This document shows, one piece after another, positions 8,177 to 15,655 of a stretch of DNA of 64,000 bases; the first letter of the stretch is position 1; each line of letters opens with the position of its first letter. Made by a program: the position numbers and the translations under genes. The stretch covers positions 62,001 to 126,000 of the forward strand of contig CAZAEZ010000009.1 in the NCBI GenBank assembly GCA_964484205.1. Direction: 5' to 3'. Under the pieces are notes generated by a model. It made no database searches, was not told where the DNA came from, and worked only from the letters and a program-made list of their open reading frames with translations. This stretch comes from M3007 sp964484205 (GTDB lineage: Bacteria; Bacteroidota; Bacteroidia; Chitinophagales; Saprospiraceae).

Positions 8177-8872
8177 ATGCAACTAATCATCGCCATAGAC
8201 GGCCACTCCTCCTGCGGAAAAAGCACCCTGGCAAAAGGCCTGGCAAAAGCCCTGCACTATGCCTACCTGGACACCGGCGCCATGTACCGGGCGGTGACCT
8301 TGTATTTTCTGGATAAAGGAATAGACCACAACAACCCCGACGCCGTAGACGAGGCCCTGCGGCATATTGAGATCCATTTTGAGCGCATTCAGGGCAAAAA
8401 CCACACCTTTTTAAATGGCACGGACGTCGAACGGGACATTCGGGAAATGCGCGTGAGCGCCCTGGTCAGCCCGGTATCCACCATTTCTGCCGTGCGCCGC
8501 GCGATGGTAGCCCAGCAAAAAGCCATGGGGCGCCGGCGCGGCATTGTGGCCGACGGCCGCGATATCGGCACCGTAGTGTTCCCCGATGCCGAAGTGAAAA
8601 TTTTCCTGACCGCCGATGTGGATGTGCGCACCAGCCGCCGTCACCTGGAACTGGCCGCCCGCGGTATCGACGCCGACTGGGATTCCATCCGGAAAAACCT
8701 GCTCGAACGCGACGAGATCGACTCCACACGGGCAGATAGTCCGCTCCGAAAAGCCGACGATGCCGTGGTGATCGACAACACCCTGCTCTCCGAAGAAGAA
8801 CAACTGGAAATGGCGCTCGACATGGTGTATGCCCGGATGACTACAGCCCGGAAGCAGAAAGTCGCTAAATAG
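8177..8872 (+). CDS. cmk: cytidylate kinase
   Basis: 231 residues, normal length. It phosphorylates CMP and dCMP to the diphosphates in pyrimidine salvage and membrane lipid precursor supply; cytoplasmic. The P-loop is IAIDGHSSCGKSTLAKG at the N-terminus. LDTGAMYRAVTLY, VADGRDIGTVVFPDA and RDEIDSTRADSPL are characteristic of the bacterial Cmk family. The ATG at 8177 puts the P-loop at residues 5-21, as expected. A possible -7-like CAACTTTG lies at 8111-8118. It is followed by a convergent lipoprotein gene 5 bp away. Confidence 0.95.
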   Translation: MQLIIAIDGHSSCGKSTLAKGLAKALHYAYLDTGAMYRAVTLYFLDKGIDHNNPDAVDEALRHIEIHFERIQGKNHTFLNGTDVERDIREMRVSALVSPVSTISAVRRAMVAQQKAMGRRRGIVADGRDIGTVVFPDAEVKIFLTADVDVRTSRRHLELAARGIDADWDSIRKNLLERDEIDSTRADSPLRKADDAVVIDNTLLSEEEQLEMALDMVYARMTTARKQKVAK

Positions 8873-8877
8873 CGCAC

Positions 8878-9645
8878 TTACTCCTGCACCACCGTCGCAT
8901 GCAACACATACCCGCTGGGGCCGTCATCGCCCGGATCGGCTTGCGCCAGGTAGATGCTTGTTTGTACGAAAACCCGGTAGTTTTTGCCGCCTTTTTTAAA
9001 AGAAACGGGCTCGCCGGGTAGCACTTCCACCGACCCGGAATCGGTGACCAACAGAACCGGCACATCCACCAGCGCATTTCCCTCCGGTATTTCCTTCAGG
9101 GCTTGCTGCCGCAGGAGCGGCCGGCCGTCGTCTTGCAAAGCCAGGGGCTTCCCGGCGGTTTGCCAGATGTACGCGAGGGCCATTCGACCGTCGAGGTTCA
9201 GTTGCAGTTGTTCGTCGGCCGAAACCGGCGAACTGCGGTACTGCATGGCCAGGCTGCCGGTTTGATCTTTCAGGTTTTTCATATTGGGCGACATACGCTC
9301 CACGGCATCCAGTTGCAACGCAACGGTTTCCTGTTTTTCGGAGGTAAAAACCAGCTGATTTTCGCCGGCGGCGGAAACCCGGCCGCGGGCTTTAAAATCG
9401 CCGGCGCTAAAACCCTGCGGCAGGCGCACGATGCGCACATCGGGCACTTCGGCATCGGCCGGCTTCGTACCCGGAACGGTTTCCGGCGGGATGCTGTCGT
9501 AGTGCAGAAAATTGTCGTGCTCCACGGCGGCTACGTTTTTGAAGGCCGGATCGACGTCGGCCCCCGGTTGTTTTTGTTGCTGGCAGGCCGGCATAAGAAT
9601 AGCGCCTGTCAGAAGAAGGATATACATTGCGATAATCGGTTTCAT
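8878..9645 (-). CDS. lipoprotein of unknown function
   Basis: 255 residues. The N-terminus is a lipoprotein signal (MYILLLTGAILMPAC, lipobox LMPAC, followed by QQQ), so the mature protein starts at Cys21 and is membrane-anchored. The rest has no recognised domain. It is mixed alpha/beta, with a segment of polar residues (about 25-60) as a linker. It lies immediately downstream of the lipoprotein metzincin gene on the same strand with a 27-bp gap, so the two are probably co-transcribed. Confidence 0.75.
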   Translation of the reverse strand: MKPIIAMYILLLTGAILMPACQQQKQPGADVDPAFKNVAAVEHDNFLHYDSIPPETVPGTKPADAEVPDVRIVRLPQGFSAGDFKARGRVSAAGENQLVFTSEKQETVALQLDAVERMSPNMKNLKDQTGSLAMQYRSSPVSADEQLQLNLDGRMALAYIWQTAGKPLALQDDGRPLLRQQALKEIPEGNALVDVPVLLVTDSGSVEVLPGEPVSFKKGGKNYRVFVQTSIYLAQADPGDDGPSGYVLHATVVQE

Positions 9646-9672
9646 ATCGGTGTGTTTTTATGGTTTTTCAGA

Positions 9673-11280
9673 TCAGTTGTTGTTCCAGCGCGAACCGGCA
9701 GCGGTGAAATTCAACCGCATATTCCCCCATTCGTTGTAGTTGATGTGGATGTCGGTATTGTCGCTGTCGTTTGTACTTGGGTTGGTATTGACGGTCACGG
9801 GGTTTTGCAAGGTGCCGTTGCTGTTAAAGTCGATCCCGGTATTGTTGCAGATACCGGCATTTTCGTTGACGGCATTTTCATTGATGCTGCGCAACATGCC
9901 CCGCGAAAAGGAATGCACCGCCGGGGCATCCGCCGTGAGGTCGCAGTCGATGGAAATTCCGGGGAACTGGTACCGGTAGTTCATCGTGGATTCCTGGTTG
10001 GGCTTGAAAGTTTCGTTCGCGTCGACGGCCCCGTTGTCGATACCGCCGTGGCGCAGGGCCAGGTTGTGTCCCAGCTCATGGATGAAGGTCCCCACCTGCG
10101 CGGCGCGGTTGTTCCAGTTGCTGAAAGTAGCAAACGTTACCATGAAGTCGTTGCCCCAAATTTCGCCGCGCCCCGAGCTGCCGTTTGGCCGGGCCCGGCC
10201 GAAAATGCCGTAGTGGAAAATATTCAGCCTGTCGGCATCAAAGTTGTTGTTTTTGTAGGTAAAAAAGTCGGTATAGCCGGTAGCCGGATTAGCCCCGAAA
10301 TCCATCGTCGTGTGCGCTGCCAACGTTTGACCGCCGTTGGCAAAAGCGCCGCCCTGCCCCCGGTCGATGTGTATGCTGACGCCGGCTGAACCATCCGGAT
10401 TGAGCACCGGGGCATTGGCAAAAACCGCTTCAATATCGCCCCAAATAGTGTTCAGCGGTTGCCCTGCGGCGGTCCAGTCGACTTCAACGAGGATGTCTTT
10501 GCGCTTCGGATTGCAGCCCATAGCAGCCAGGTCGATGGTAGCGCCGCCGGGCGCCGGGTAGCCCGTGGTTTCCCAGGTGTCGAGCAGGCCGTCGTTGTCG
10601 CTATCCAATGTGGCGGCGCTCGCCGGCAGGGTGTAGGTGGTGTTGTTCGTCAGGCCGTCGGTGTTCCGGACCGAGATATTGAGCGTACTGCCCAGCGTTT
10701 GATCCGTTAAAAACACCAGCAGTCCGCCGTAGTGGTACACCGGGTAGTTAAACGTGGATGCCGCGCGGGTGTTGAAGTAATCGCTGGCAATGGCGCTGTA
10801 CAACACCGAAGTTTGGTCCGTGCCGTTTACCGTCACCACCGCCTTTGCATCCACATTAGCCACCGAGAGCAACAGGAACAAGTCGGCCAGGCCGCCGCCT
10901 TTTTCATTGAAATAATTGATCGTCGTCTCTTCGATCCGGGGCGCCGGCCAGGCGCCGGAAAGTGCGTTTACCGTAAAATTGAAGCTCGAAGCGGACGTCC
11001 CGCCTGCATTGCGAAGTTTCACGGGATGGCTGCCGGTGCCGGCGCTTGCCGGAATTTGGAAGTACCGGGCAGTGAGCAGTGCGTGATCGGCCAGCTGCTC
11101 CGAGCCCAGGCCGGCATCCCACACGACGGAGGCAAAGGTGAGCGAACTCCCCTGGACGTTGACAATCTGGCGGGCAAAACCCGAGCCAGGCGTTATTCCG
11201 GTAATTTCCGGCGGATTACAGCCCCGGCAGCCCAACAGGAGTACCAAGGCCAGCCACAGTAAAGCATAAATCGGTTTCAT
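9673..11280 (-). CDS. lipoprotein with metzincin-type zinc protease motif
   Basis: 535 residues. The lipobox is LLLGCRGC (Cys18). An IPT/TIG-like beta domain follows (PEITGITPGSGFARQIVNVQG). Near residue 235 is a thrombospondin-type-3-like calcium motif, DSDNDGLLDTWE. The protease signature is HELGHNLALRH, matching HExxHxxxxxH of metzincins but with Ala in place of the usual Gly. STMNYRYQF downstream would supply the Met-turn. It probably digests proteins at the cell surface. The frame extends to an ATG at 11319, but the ATG at 11280 sits directly before the signal peptide. The two genes 9673 and 8878 form a lipoprotein pair. Confidence 0.83.
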   Translation of the reverse strand: MKPIYALLWLALVLLLGCRGCNPPEITGITPGSGFARQIVNVQGSSLTFASVVWDAGLGSEQLADHALLTARYFQIPASAGTGSHPVKLRNAGGTSASSFNFTVNALSGAWPAPRIEETTINYFNEKGGGLADLFLLLSVANVDAKAVVTVNGTDQTSVLYSAIASDYFNTRAASTFNYPVYHYGGLLVFLTDQTLGSTLNISVRNTDGLTNNTTYTLPASAATLDSDNDGLLDTWETTGYPAPGGATIDLAAMGCNPKRKDILVEVDWTAAGQPLNTIWGDIEAVFANAPVLNPDGSAGVSIHIDRGQGGAFANGGQTLAAHTTMDFGANPATGYTDFFTYKNNNFDADRLNIFHYGIFGRARPNGSSGRGEIWGNDFMVTFATFSNWNNRAAQVGTFIHELGHNLALRHGGIDNGAVDANETFKPNQESTMNYRYQFPGISIDCDLTADAPAVHSFSRGMLRSINENAVNENAGICNNTGIDFNSNGTLQNPVTVNTNPSTNDSDNTDIHINYNEWGNMRLNFTAAGSRWNNN

Positions 11281-11436
11281 CTGGATGTATCGATTTTGGT
11301 TATAAAAAAAGGTGTTCAAAATTAGTCAAAAACGGCCACTATTCCAAGTGCGCGTTGCCGCGTGCAAAGCCTGTCGGCAAACAAGAGAATCCCGCAAGGC
11401 TGTTCGGAATTCGACAGATTGCCGTAATTTCACGGT

Positions 11437-11829
11437 ATGAAGAACGATGCCATTCCCCGCAGTCTTTTTTTCCTGGCCGGCGCCGCGTCGGGCCTTGCGC
11501 TGGGATATTACCTGCATACTGAAAAAGGTCGTGCCTTGCGCGAACATCTCAACGAAAACTGGGAAAATTGGCTGGAAACCATCGGCGAACAAGCCCAGGA
11601 GCAGCTAAATGTTTTGCTTCAAAACCTGAACCAGGTACTTGAAGACAGCGCGTTGTTTTCCGACATGCCGGAAGAACCCGATGCGGAAGAGCCAGACGAC
11701 GACCACGATTTTGCCGATGAAGTTTTGGAGCAAGTTGACCTTGCCGAAAGCGCTTTCGAGGCCGGCATGGCCAAAGCCAGGACCAGCCTCCAACAAAAAC
11801 TTGCCAAAGCCGGGCTGGCAAGCGACTGA
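11437..11829 (+). CDS. YtxH-like membrane protein
   Basis: 130 residues. One N-terminal hydrophobic segment (LFFLAGAASGLALGYYLHTEKGRALRE) is followed by an amphipathic helical, acidic tail. This is the layout of the YtxH/gas-vesicle-associated family, where a single membrane helix with GxxxGxxxG-type packing leads into a coiled region. The role is unknown; YtxH proteins are linked to general stress in Bacillus. It is the first gene of a tight group (gaps of 34, 11 and 39 bp) with a holin-superfamily protein, an unknown protein and a methyltransferase. A near-match -7 (TAATTTCA) lies just upstream. Confidence 0.72.
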   Translation: MKNDAIPRSLFFLAGAASGLALGYYLHTEKGRALREHLNENWENWLETIGEQAQEQLNVLLQNLNQVLEDSALFSDMPEEPDAEEPDDDHDFADEVLEQVDLAESAFEAGMAKARTSLQQKLAKAGLASD

Positions 11830-11863
11830 CGCCCCACACGAACCAACCGCTAATACCACGTTT

Positions 11864-12214
11864 ATGAAAGATACAGAACAACTTTTCGAGTCGGCCGGTG
11901 AAACCGCCGAATACGCCAAACAATACCTGAAATTACAGCTGGATTACTTTCGCCTCGAAACGGCGGAACAGGTAGCCAAGGTCAGCGCCACGCTGATCGC
12001 CTCTGCCGTAGTGGTCATGTTTGCCTTACTGGCCCTGGTTATGCTGAGTTTGGCCGCCGGTTTTTACCTTGGCCGGCTTTGGGATTCGTACGTGCTGGCC
12101 TTTGTGGCCATTGCCGGTTTTTACGCCTTGCTGGCCGTGATCGTACTGATCCTGAAAGAACGCTGGCTCACCAACATCATCCTGACGAGCGTGATCCGTT
12201 CTTTTTTCAAATGA
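11864..12214 (+). CDS. phage-holin superfamily III-type membrane protein
   Basis: 116 residues with two strong membrane helices (TLIASAVVVMFALLALVMLSLAAGFYL and SYVLAFVAIAGFYALLAVIVLIL), preceded by an amphipathic helix with ETAEQVAKVSATL. This matches the 'phage holin family/superfamily III' (DUF1469-like) proteins, which in free-living bacteria are chromosomal housekeeping membrane proteins rather than lysis holins. The ATG at 11864 is chosen; a longer frame overlaps the upstream gene and lacks its own signal. It almost always sits beside a YtxH-like gene, as here. No phage genes are nearby. Confidence 0.75.
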   Translation: MKDTEQLFESAGETAEYAKQYLKLQLDYFRLETAEQVAKVSATLIASAVVVMFALLALVMLSLAAGFYLGRLWDSYVLAFVAIAGFYALLAVIVLILKERWLTNIILTSVIRSFFK

Positions 12215-12225
12215 ACCATTGACTT

Positions 12226-12669
12226 ATGTTGAATACGATAAAAAATCTGGACGATCTGTTGGCCGAAAAAGCGCGCCTGCAGGCTCAAATAGACCTGGTG
12301 CAGGGCGAGATGACCCTGAGCTCGCGCCGGACGCGGGAAGTTTTCCAAAAAGTCCTGGAAGACAAACTGAACATTCCCAAACAACTGGGACAACTCTTCC
12401 AGGGCAGTCCGCAAGAGTCGGTGCAAAGTTCCGTGATCGGCGCAATCGGCAAAGTGGCCGGGCTGGGCTCGTGGTGGAGCGGTTTGCTGTCGGCCTTTGT
12501 GCCCATGGTCATCGATTTTGTGGCCGGACAGATCAAACGCCGGAAAGAACGCCGGGCAGAAACCCCGGCCCCGGAAAGCGAAGCGGCCCCTTCAAAAGCC
12601 AAACCGAAACGCCGAAACCCGTTTAAACGAAAAAAAACAACGCCGCCTGCCGAGCCGGACACGCTCTGA
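12226..12669 (+). CDS. hypothetical protein of the YtxH/holin-like cluster
   Basis: 147 residues. The N-terminal third is a predicted coiled-coil helix (DDLLAEKARLQAQIDLVQGEM). A hydrophobic segment follows (WWSGLLSAFVPMVIDFVAGQI), then a strongly basic, proline-rich tail (KRRKERR ... KPKRRNPFKRKK). The layout suggests a membrane-associated protein with a cationic tail that could touch nucleic acid or lipid head groups. It is not recognised as a named family. The gene starts 11 bp after the holin-like gene and is clearly in the same transcript. Confidence 0.7.
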   Translation: MLNTIKNLDDLLAEKARLQAQIDLVQGEMTLSSRRTREVFQKVLEDKLNIPKQLGQLFQGSPQESVQSSVIGAIGKVAGLGSWWSGLLSAFVPMVIDFVAGQIKRRKERRAETPAPESEAAPSKAKPKRRNPFKRKKTTPPAEPDTL

Positions 12670-12708
12670 ACCGCGCAATTTCCACCATCCAACACCTGAT
12701 ATCCACAC

Positions 12709-13518
12709 ATGCTTGCAAAACTGTTTTTAGAGCTGACCGAATACGCCTTTTTCCGCCGTTTGGTATGGAAACCCATTTATGAACTGTTGGCCCGGGTACT
12801 GCCCTTGTCCGAATGGCAATTTATGAACTACGGCTACACCCCCATGCCGGAAGAAGCGCCGCTCGAATTGGAAACTGCCGACGAATTGCAGCGCTACCCC
12901 CTGCAATTGTACCATTACCTGGCGTCAAGAGCTGCCGTGGCCGGCAAGGAAGTGCTTGAGGTCGGCAGCGGACGCGGCGGCGGCGCCCATTACATCGCCA
13001 AGTACCTGCATCCCAAGCGGATGGTCGGCATGGACCTGGCAAAAAATGCCGTGCAATTTGCGCAGAAAAACTTCAAACGCCCCAACCTGGAATACCAGCA
13101 GGGCAACGCCGAAGCCCTGCCTTTCCCCGATGCCAGTTTTGATGTGGTGATCAACGTCGAATCCAGCCATGCGTACGGTTCGGTGCCCAACTTCCTGCGC
13201 GAAGTCCGGCGCGTACTGCGGCCCGGCGGGGTTTTTCTGATCACCGACATGCGCGGCGAGCCGGGCCTGCAACTGCTCTGCGAACAGCTCAACAACTCGG
13301 GCCTGAAACTCCAGGAAGAAACCGACATTACCCGGAATGTGGTGCTGGCCATCGAAACCGAAGAACCCGTGAAAAAAGAACGCATCCGGCGGCTGGTGCC
13401 GAAATGGCTGGTGCCGGCTTTTGAAGAATTTGCCGGCGTGAAAAATTCCGCCATCCACCGGGATCTGAACAGCCGGGATTTGATCTATTACCGGTGGAAA
13501 TTGGTAAAAAGTGCCTGA
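12709..13518 (+). CDS. SAM-dependent methyltransferase (class I)
   Basis: 269 residues. The Rossmann-type methyltransferase domain spans about residues 70-185: motif I is KEVLEVGSGRGGGAHYIA, the acidic loop is MVGMDLAKNAV, then GNAEALPFPDASFDVVINVESS and LREVRRVLRPGGVFLITDM. The N-terminal 45 residues (FFRRLVWKPIYELLA ... FMNYGYTPM) resemble enzymes that O-methylate long-chain lipids such as the mycobacterial phthiotriolone methyltransferases, so a lipid or quinone-like substrate is possible. It is the last gene of the YtxH-led cluster and is convergent with the next GNAT gene (2 bp between stops). Confidence 0.85.
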   Translation: MLAKLFLELTEYAFFRRLVWKPIYELLARVLPLSEWQFMNYGYTPMPEEAPLELETADELQRYPLQLYHYLASRAAVAGKEVLEVGSGRGGGAHYIAKYLHPKRMVGMDLAKNAVQFAQKNFKRPNLEYQQGNAEALPFPDASFDVVINVESSHAYGSVPNFLREVRRVLRPGGVFLITDMRGEPGLQLLCEQLNNSGLKLQEETDITRNVVLAIETEEPVKKERIRRLVPKWLVPAFEEFAGVKNSAIHRDLNSRDLIYYRWKLVKSA

Positions 13519-13520
13519 GG

Positions 13521-14039
13521 CTACGAGCGGTTACAAACAAATTCGAGGTTTTCCGAATCATAGATCACCCGTTTCCCGACCGGCACAAACCCGCATTTCA
13601 ACAGCACTTTTTGCGAAGCCAGGTTTTCAGGGGCTACCACCGCCTTGAGCAGGTCGACGCCAAAACGCGCAAATCCGTATTGCCCCAGCGCCAGCGTCAG
13701 TTCGGTGGCCAATCCCTGCCCCCAATAGTCCCGCGCGATCAGGTAGCCTACCTCCAGGTCGTTGCCGGGCTGATATTCCAGGTGTCGCAGCACGCACAGC
13801 GCCACAATCGGGCCATCGGGTTTGAGTGCGCCCAAAAAAGTGCCCAGCCCGGGGTTTTCGGCGGCGTAGTTTTCCATCATTTCGATGCGGGATTTTATTA
13901 TGCCCGTATCCGTTTCGGCCGGGCGGATGAAGCGCATCATTTCGGGATCGCTTTGCATGGAATAAAAAAAATCAAAATCGGCCATCGTGAGCGGCCGTAG
14001 GCGCAGGCGGGTTGTTTCCAGAATAAAATTTTCGGACAT
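13521..14039 (-). CDS. GNAT family N-acetyltransferase (RimJ-like)
   Basis: 172 residues, one GNAT domain. It starts with LETTRLRLRPLTMADFDFF, the usual opening of the RimJ/RimL ribosomal-protein acetyltransferase group. The acetyl-CoA site is seen as LEVGYLIARDYWGQGLATE, followed by GVDLLKAVVAPENLASQKVL and a C-terminal strand. Substrate unknown; many members acetylate small molecules or protein N-termini. The frame extends to 14162, but the upstream part is low-quality coding, so the ATG at 14039 (MSENFILET) was chosen. Confidence 0.85.
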   Translation of the reverse strand: MSENFILETTRLRLRPLTMADFDFFYSMQSDPEMMRFIRPAETDTGIIKSRIEMMENYAAENPGLGTFLGALKPDGPIVALCVLRHLEYQPGNDLEVGYLIARDYWGQGLATELTLALGQYGFARFGVDLLKAVVAPENLASQKVLLKCGFVPVGKRVIYDSENLEFVCNRS

Positions 14040-14135
14040 AACAGGCAGGCGGTTTAACGCCAGATAAAAGTAGCTATTGACGCCGTTTTTGCCCGGTTTT
14101 TGTCCATTTAAAAAATTACCCGTGGCGGGGTGCGC

Positions 14136-14143
14136 TAAGTTTG
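14136..14143 (+). promoter_or_regulatory. -7 box for the amidohydrolase gene
   Basis: TAAGTTTG is an exact match to TAnnTTTG, 55 bp before the ATG at 14199, giving a leader of about 45 bases. Confidence 0.5.
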
Positions 14144-14198
14144 AATAAAATGGGACTGGCAAAAATCCGTTTTAATCGTCCGGTAAAACACGAAAACT

Positions 14199-15599
14199 AT
14201 GAAAAACGCCCTGTTTATACTCTGCCTCACCTGTTGCGTTGGCCTGAACGCCCAAACGGTGGCGTTCAAAAATGTCAATGTCATTCCCATGGATGGCGAC
14301 TATATGCGCTCCTTGCAAACGGTGCTGGTTGAAAACGGTGTGATCACGCAAATGGGCGAAGTTGGCGACATAAAAATTCCCAGGCAGGCCAAAATCATCG
14401 ACGGCACCGGAAAATACCTGATGCCCGGCCTGATGGACATGCACGTGCATTTTTTCACCGAACAGGGCATTGCACCAAAATTTATGTCCCAGGAAACAAA
14501 AATCATGCTGGCCAACGGCGTCACCACCGCGCGGATCATGTGCGGCGATTCGCAATACCTGGCGCTGAAAAAACAACTCGACCGGGGGCGCATCCCGGGG
14601 CCGGAACTCGTGGTAGTGAGCCCCCAACTGGTGGGCAAATGGCCCTTCCAGGGACCGTTTTTCGGGATGATCGCCGACACGCCGGAAAAAGCCCGCGCGG
14701 CAGTGCGGGAGTTTAAAGCGCAGGGATATGCCGCCCTGAAAATCACGTTTTTCGTGCAGCCCGATGTGTACGAGGCGGCCGTTGAAACAGCCCGGTCCGT
14801 GGGTCTGCCCGTCACGGGTCACGTTGGCCCCGATGTAGGCCTGGACCGCGCCCTGGTTGCCGGCCAGCAAATTGAACACCTCGATGAATTTCTGGAGCAA
14901 CTGCTGCCGGATACGGTCCAGCGGCGCATCAGTGTTTCCGGCACCAGTGTCTGGGATAAAAAAAGGGCCTGGCCGACGGTCGATTTGCTGGATGTGAGCA
15001 AAATTCCGGCACTGGTCCAACGGGTCAAAAAAGCCGGCATTTCGGTAACGCCCACCCACTATTTTTTGCACAGTTCATTCGGGTACGGGCAAAGTGAGGA
15101 CAGCATACGCGCCCTGCCCGATTTTGACTACATCCCCGCTTCGCTGAAACCCGATCGCTTCAAGGCGCGGGAATATTTCTGGACCGATCCGCCACCCGAG
15201 GCGCTCCGCGAGCGCTACGTCAGCCTGCGCCAGCACCTGACCCGGGCCCTGTACACCGCCGGCGTGCCGCTGCTTTGCGGCTCCGATTCGCCGGAGTGGT
15301 TCCTGGTTTCGGGTTTTGCGGTGCACAACGAACTGCAGGCGATGGTAGATGCCGGGCTTCCGCCTTTTGCGGCGCTCGAAACAGCTACCGTCAACCCGGC
15401 GCGCTACCTGGGCATAGCCGAGCAAAAAGGAACGATCGCGGTGGGCAAAACGGCCGATTTATTGTTGCTGACCGCCAATCCGCTCGACGACATTGCCAAT
15501 ACCCGGAAGATCGACGGGGTTTTTCACCAGGGGAAATTTTACGATCGAAAAACACTGGATAAACTGTTGAAGGAAGCGCGGATATTGGGGAAACAGTAA
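14199..15599 (+). CDS. secreted amidohydrolase family protein
   Basis: 466 residues with a signal peptide (ALFILCLTCCVGLNAQ). The amidohydrolase TIM barrel carries MDMHVHFF (HxH metal site), ALKITFF (the bridging lysine position), VTGHVGPD and IEHLDEF (two more His ligands) and LCGSDSPEW (catalytic Asp). A composite beta domain encloses the barrel (residues 19-80 and 410-466, including VGKTADLLLLTANPLDDI). Related proteins include imidazolonepropionase-like hydrolases and prolidase-type enzymes, often broad peptide or lactone hydrolases. A periplasmic location is inferred. A TAnnTTTG box lies 55 bp upstream. Confidence 0.88.
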   Translation: MKNALFILCLTCCVGLNAQTVAFKNVNVIPMDGDYMRSLQTVLVENGVITQMGEVGDIKIPRQAKIIDGTGKYLMPGLMDMHVHFFTEQGIAPKFMSQETKIMLANGVTTARIMCGDSQYLALKKQLDRGRIPGPELVVVSPQLVGKWPFQGPFFGMIADTPEKARAAVREFKAQGYAALKITFFVQPDVYEAAVETARSVGLPVTGHVGPDVGLDRALVAGQQIEHLDEFLEQLLPDTVQRRISVSGTSVWDKKRAWPTVDLLDVSKIPALVQRVKKAGISVTPTHYFLHSSFGYGQSEDSIRALPDFDYIPASLKPDRFKAREYFWTDPPPEALRERYVSLRQHLTRALYTAGVPLLCGSDSPEWFLVSGFAVHNELQAMVDAGLPPFAALETATVNPARYLGIAEQKGTIAVGKTADLLLLTANPLDDIANTRKIDGVFHQGKFYDRKTLDKLLKEARILGKQ

Positions 15600-15655
15600 T
15601 TTGGGGTATTATTGCCGGGTATTTGCCTTGGCAATCTGAATTCAGCAATTCCACC

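Noticed and set aside
9103..10389. 428-residue plus-strand frame opposite two lipoproteins
   Set aside because: Valine- and glycine-rich antisense translation without any motif; the minus-strand genes have lipoboxes and a zinc motif.
11864..12214. Holin-like gene as sign of a prophage
   Set aside because: Surrounded by housekeeping-type genes; no phage structural, integrase or lysis genes.
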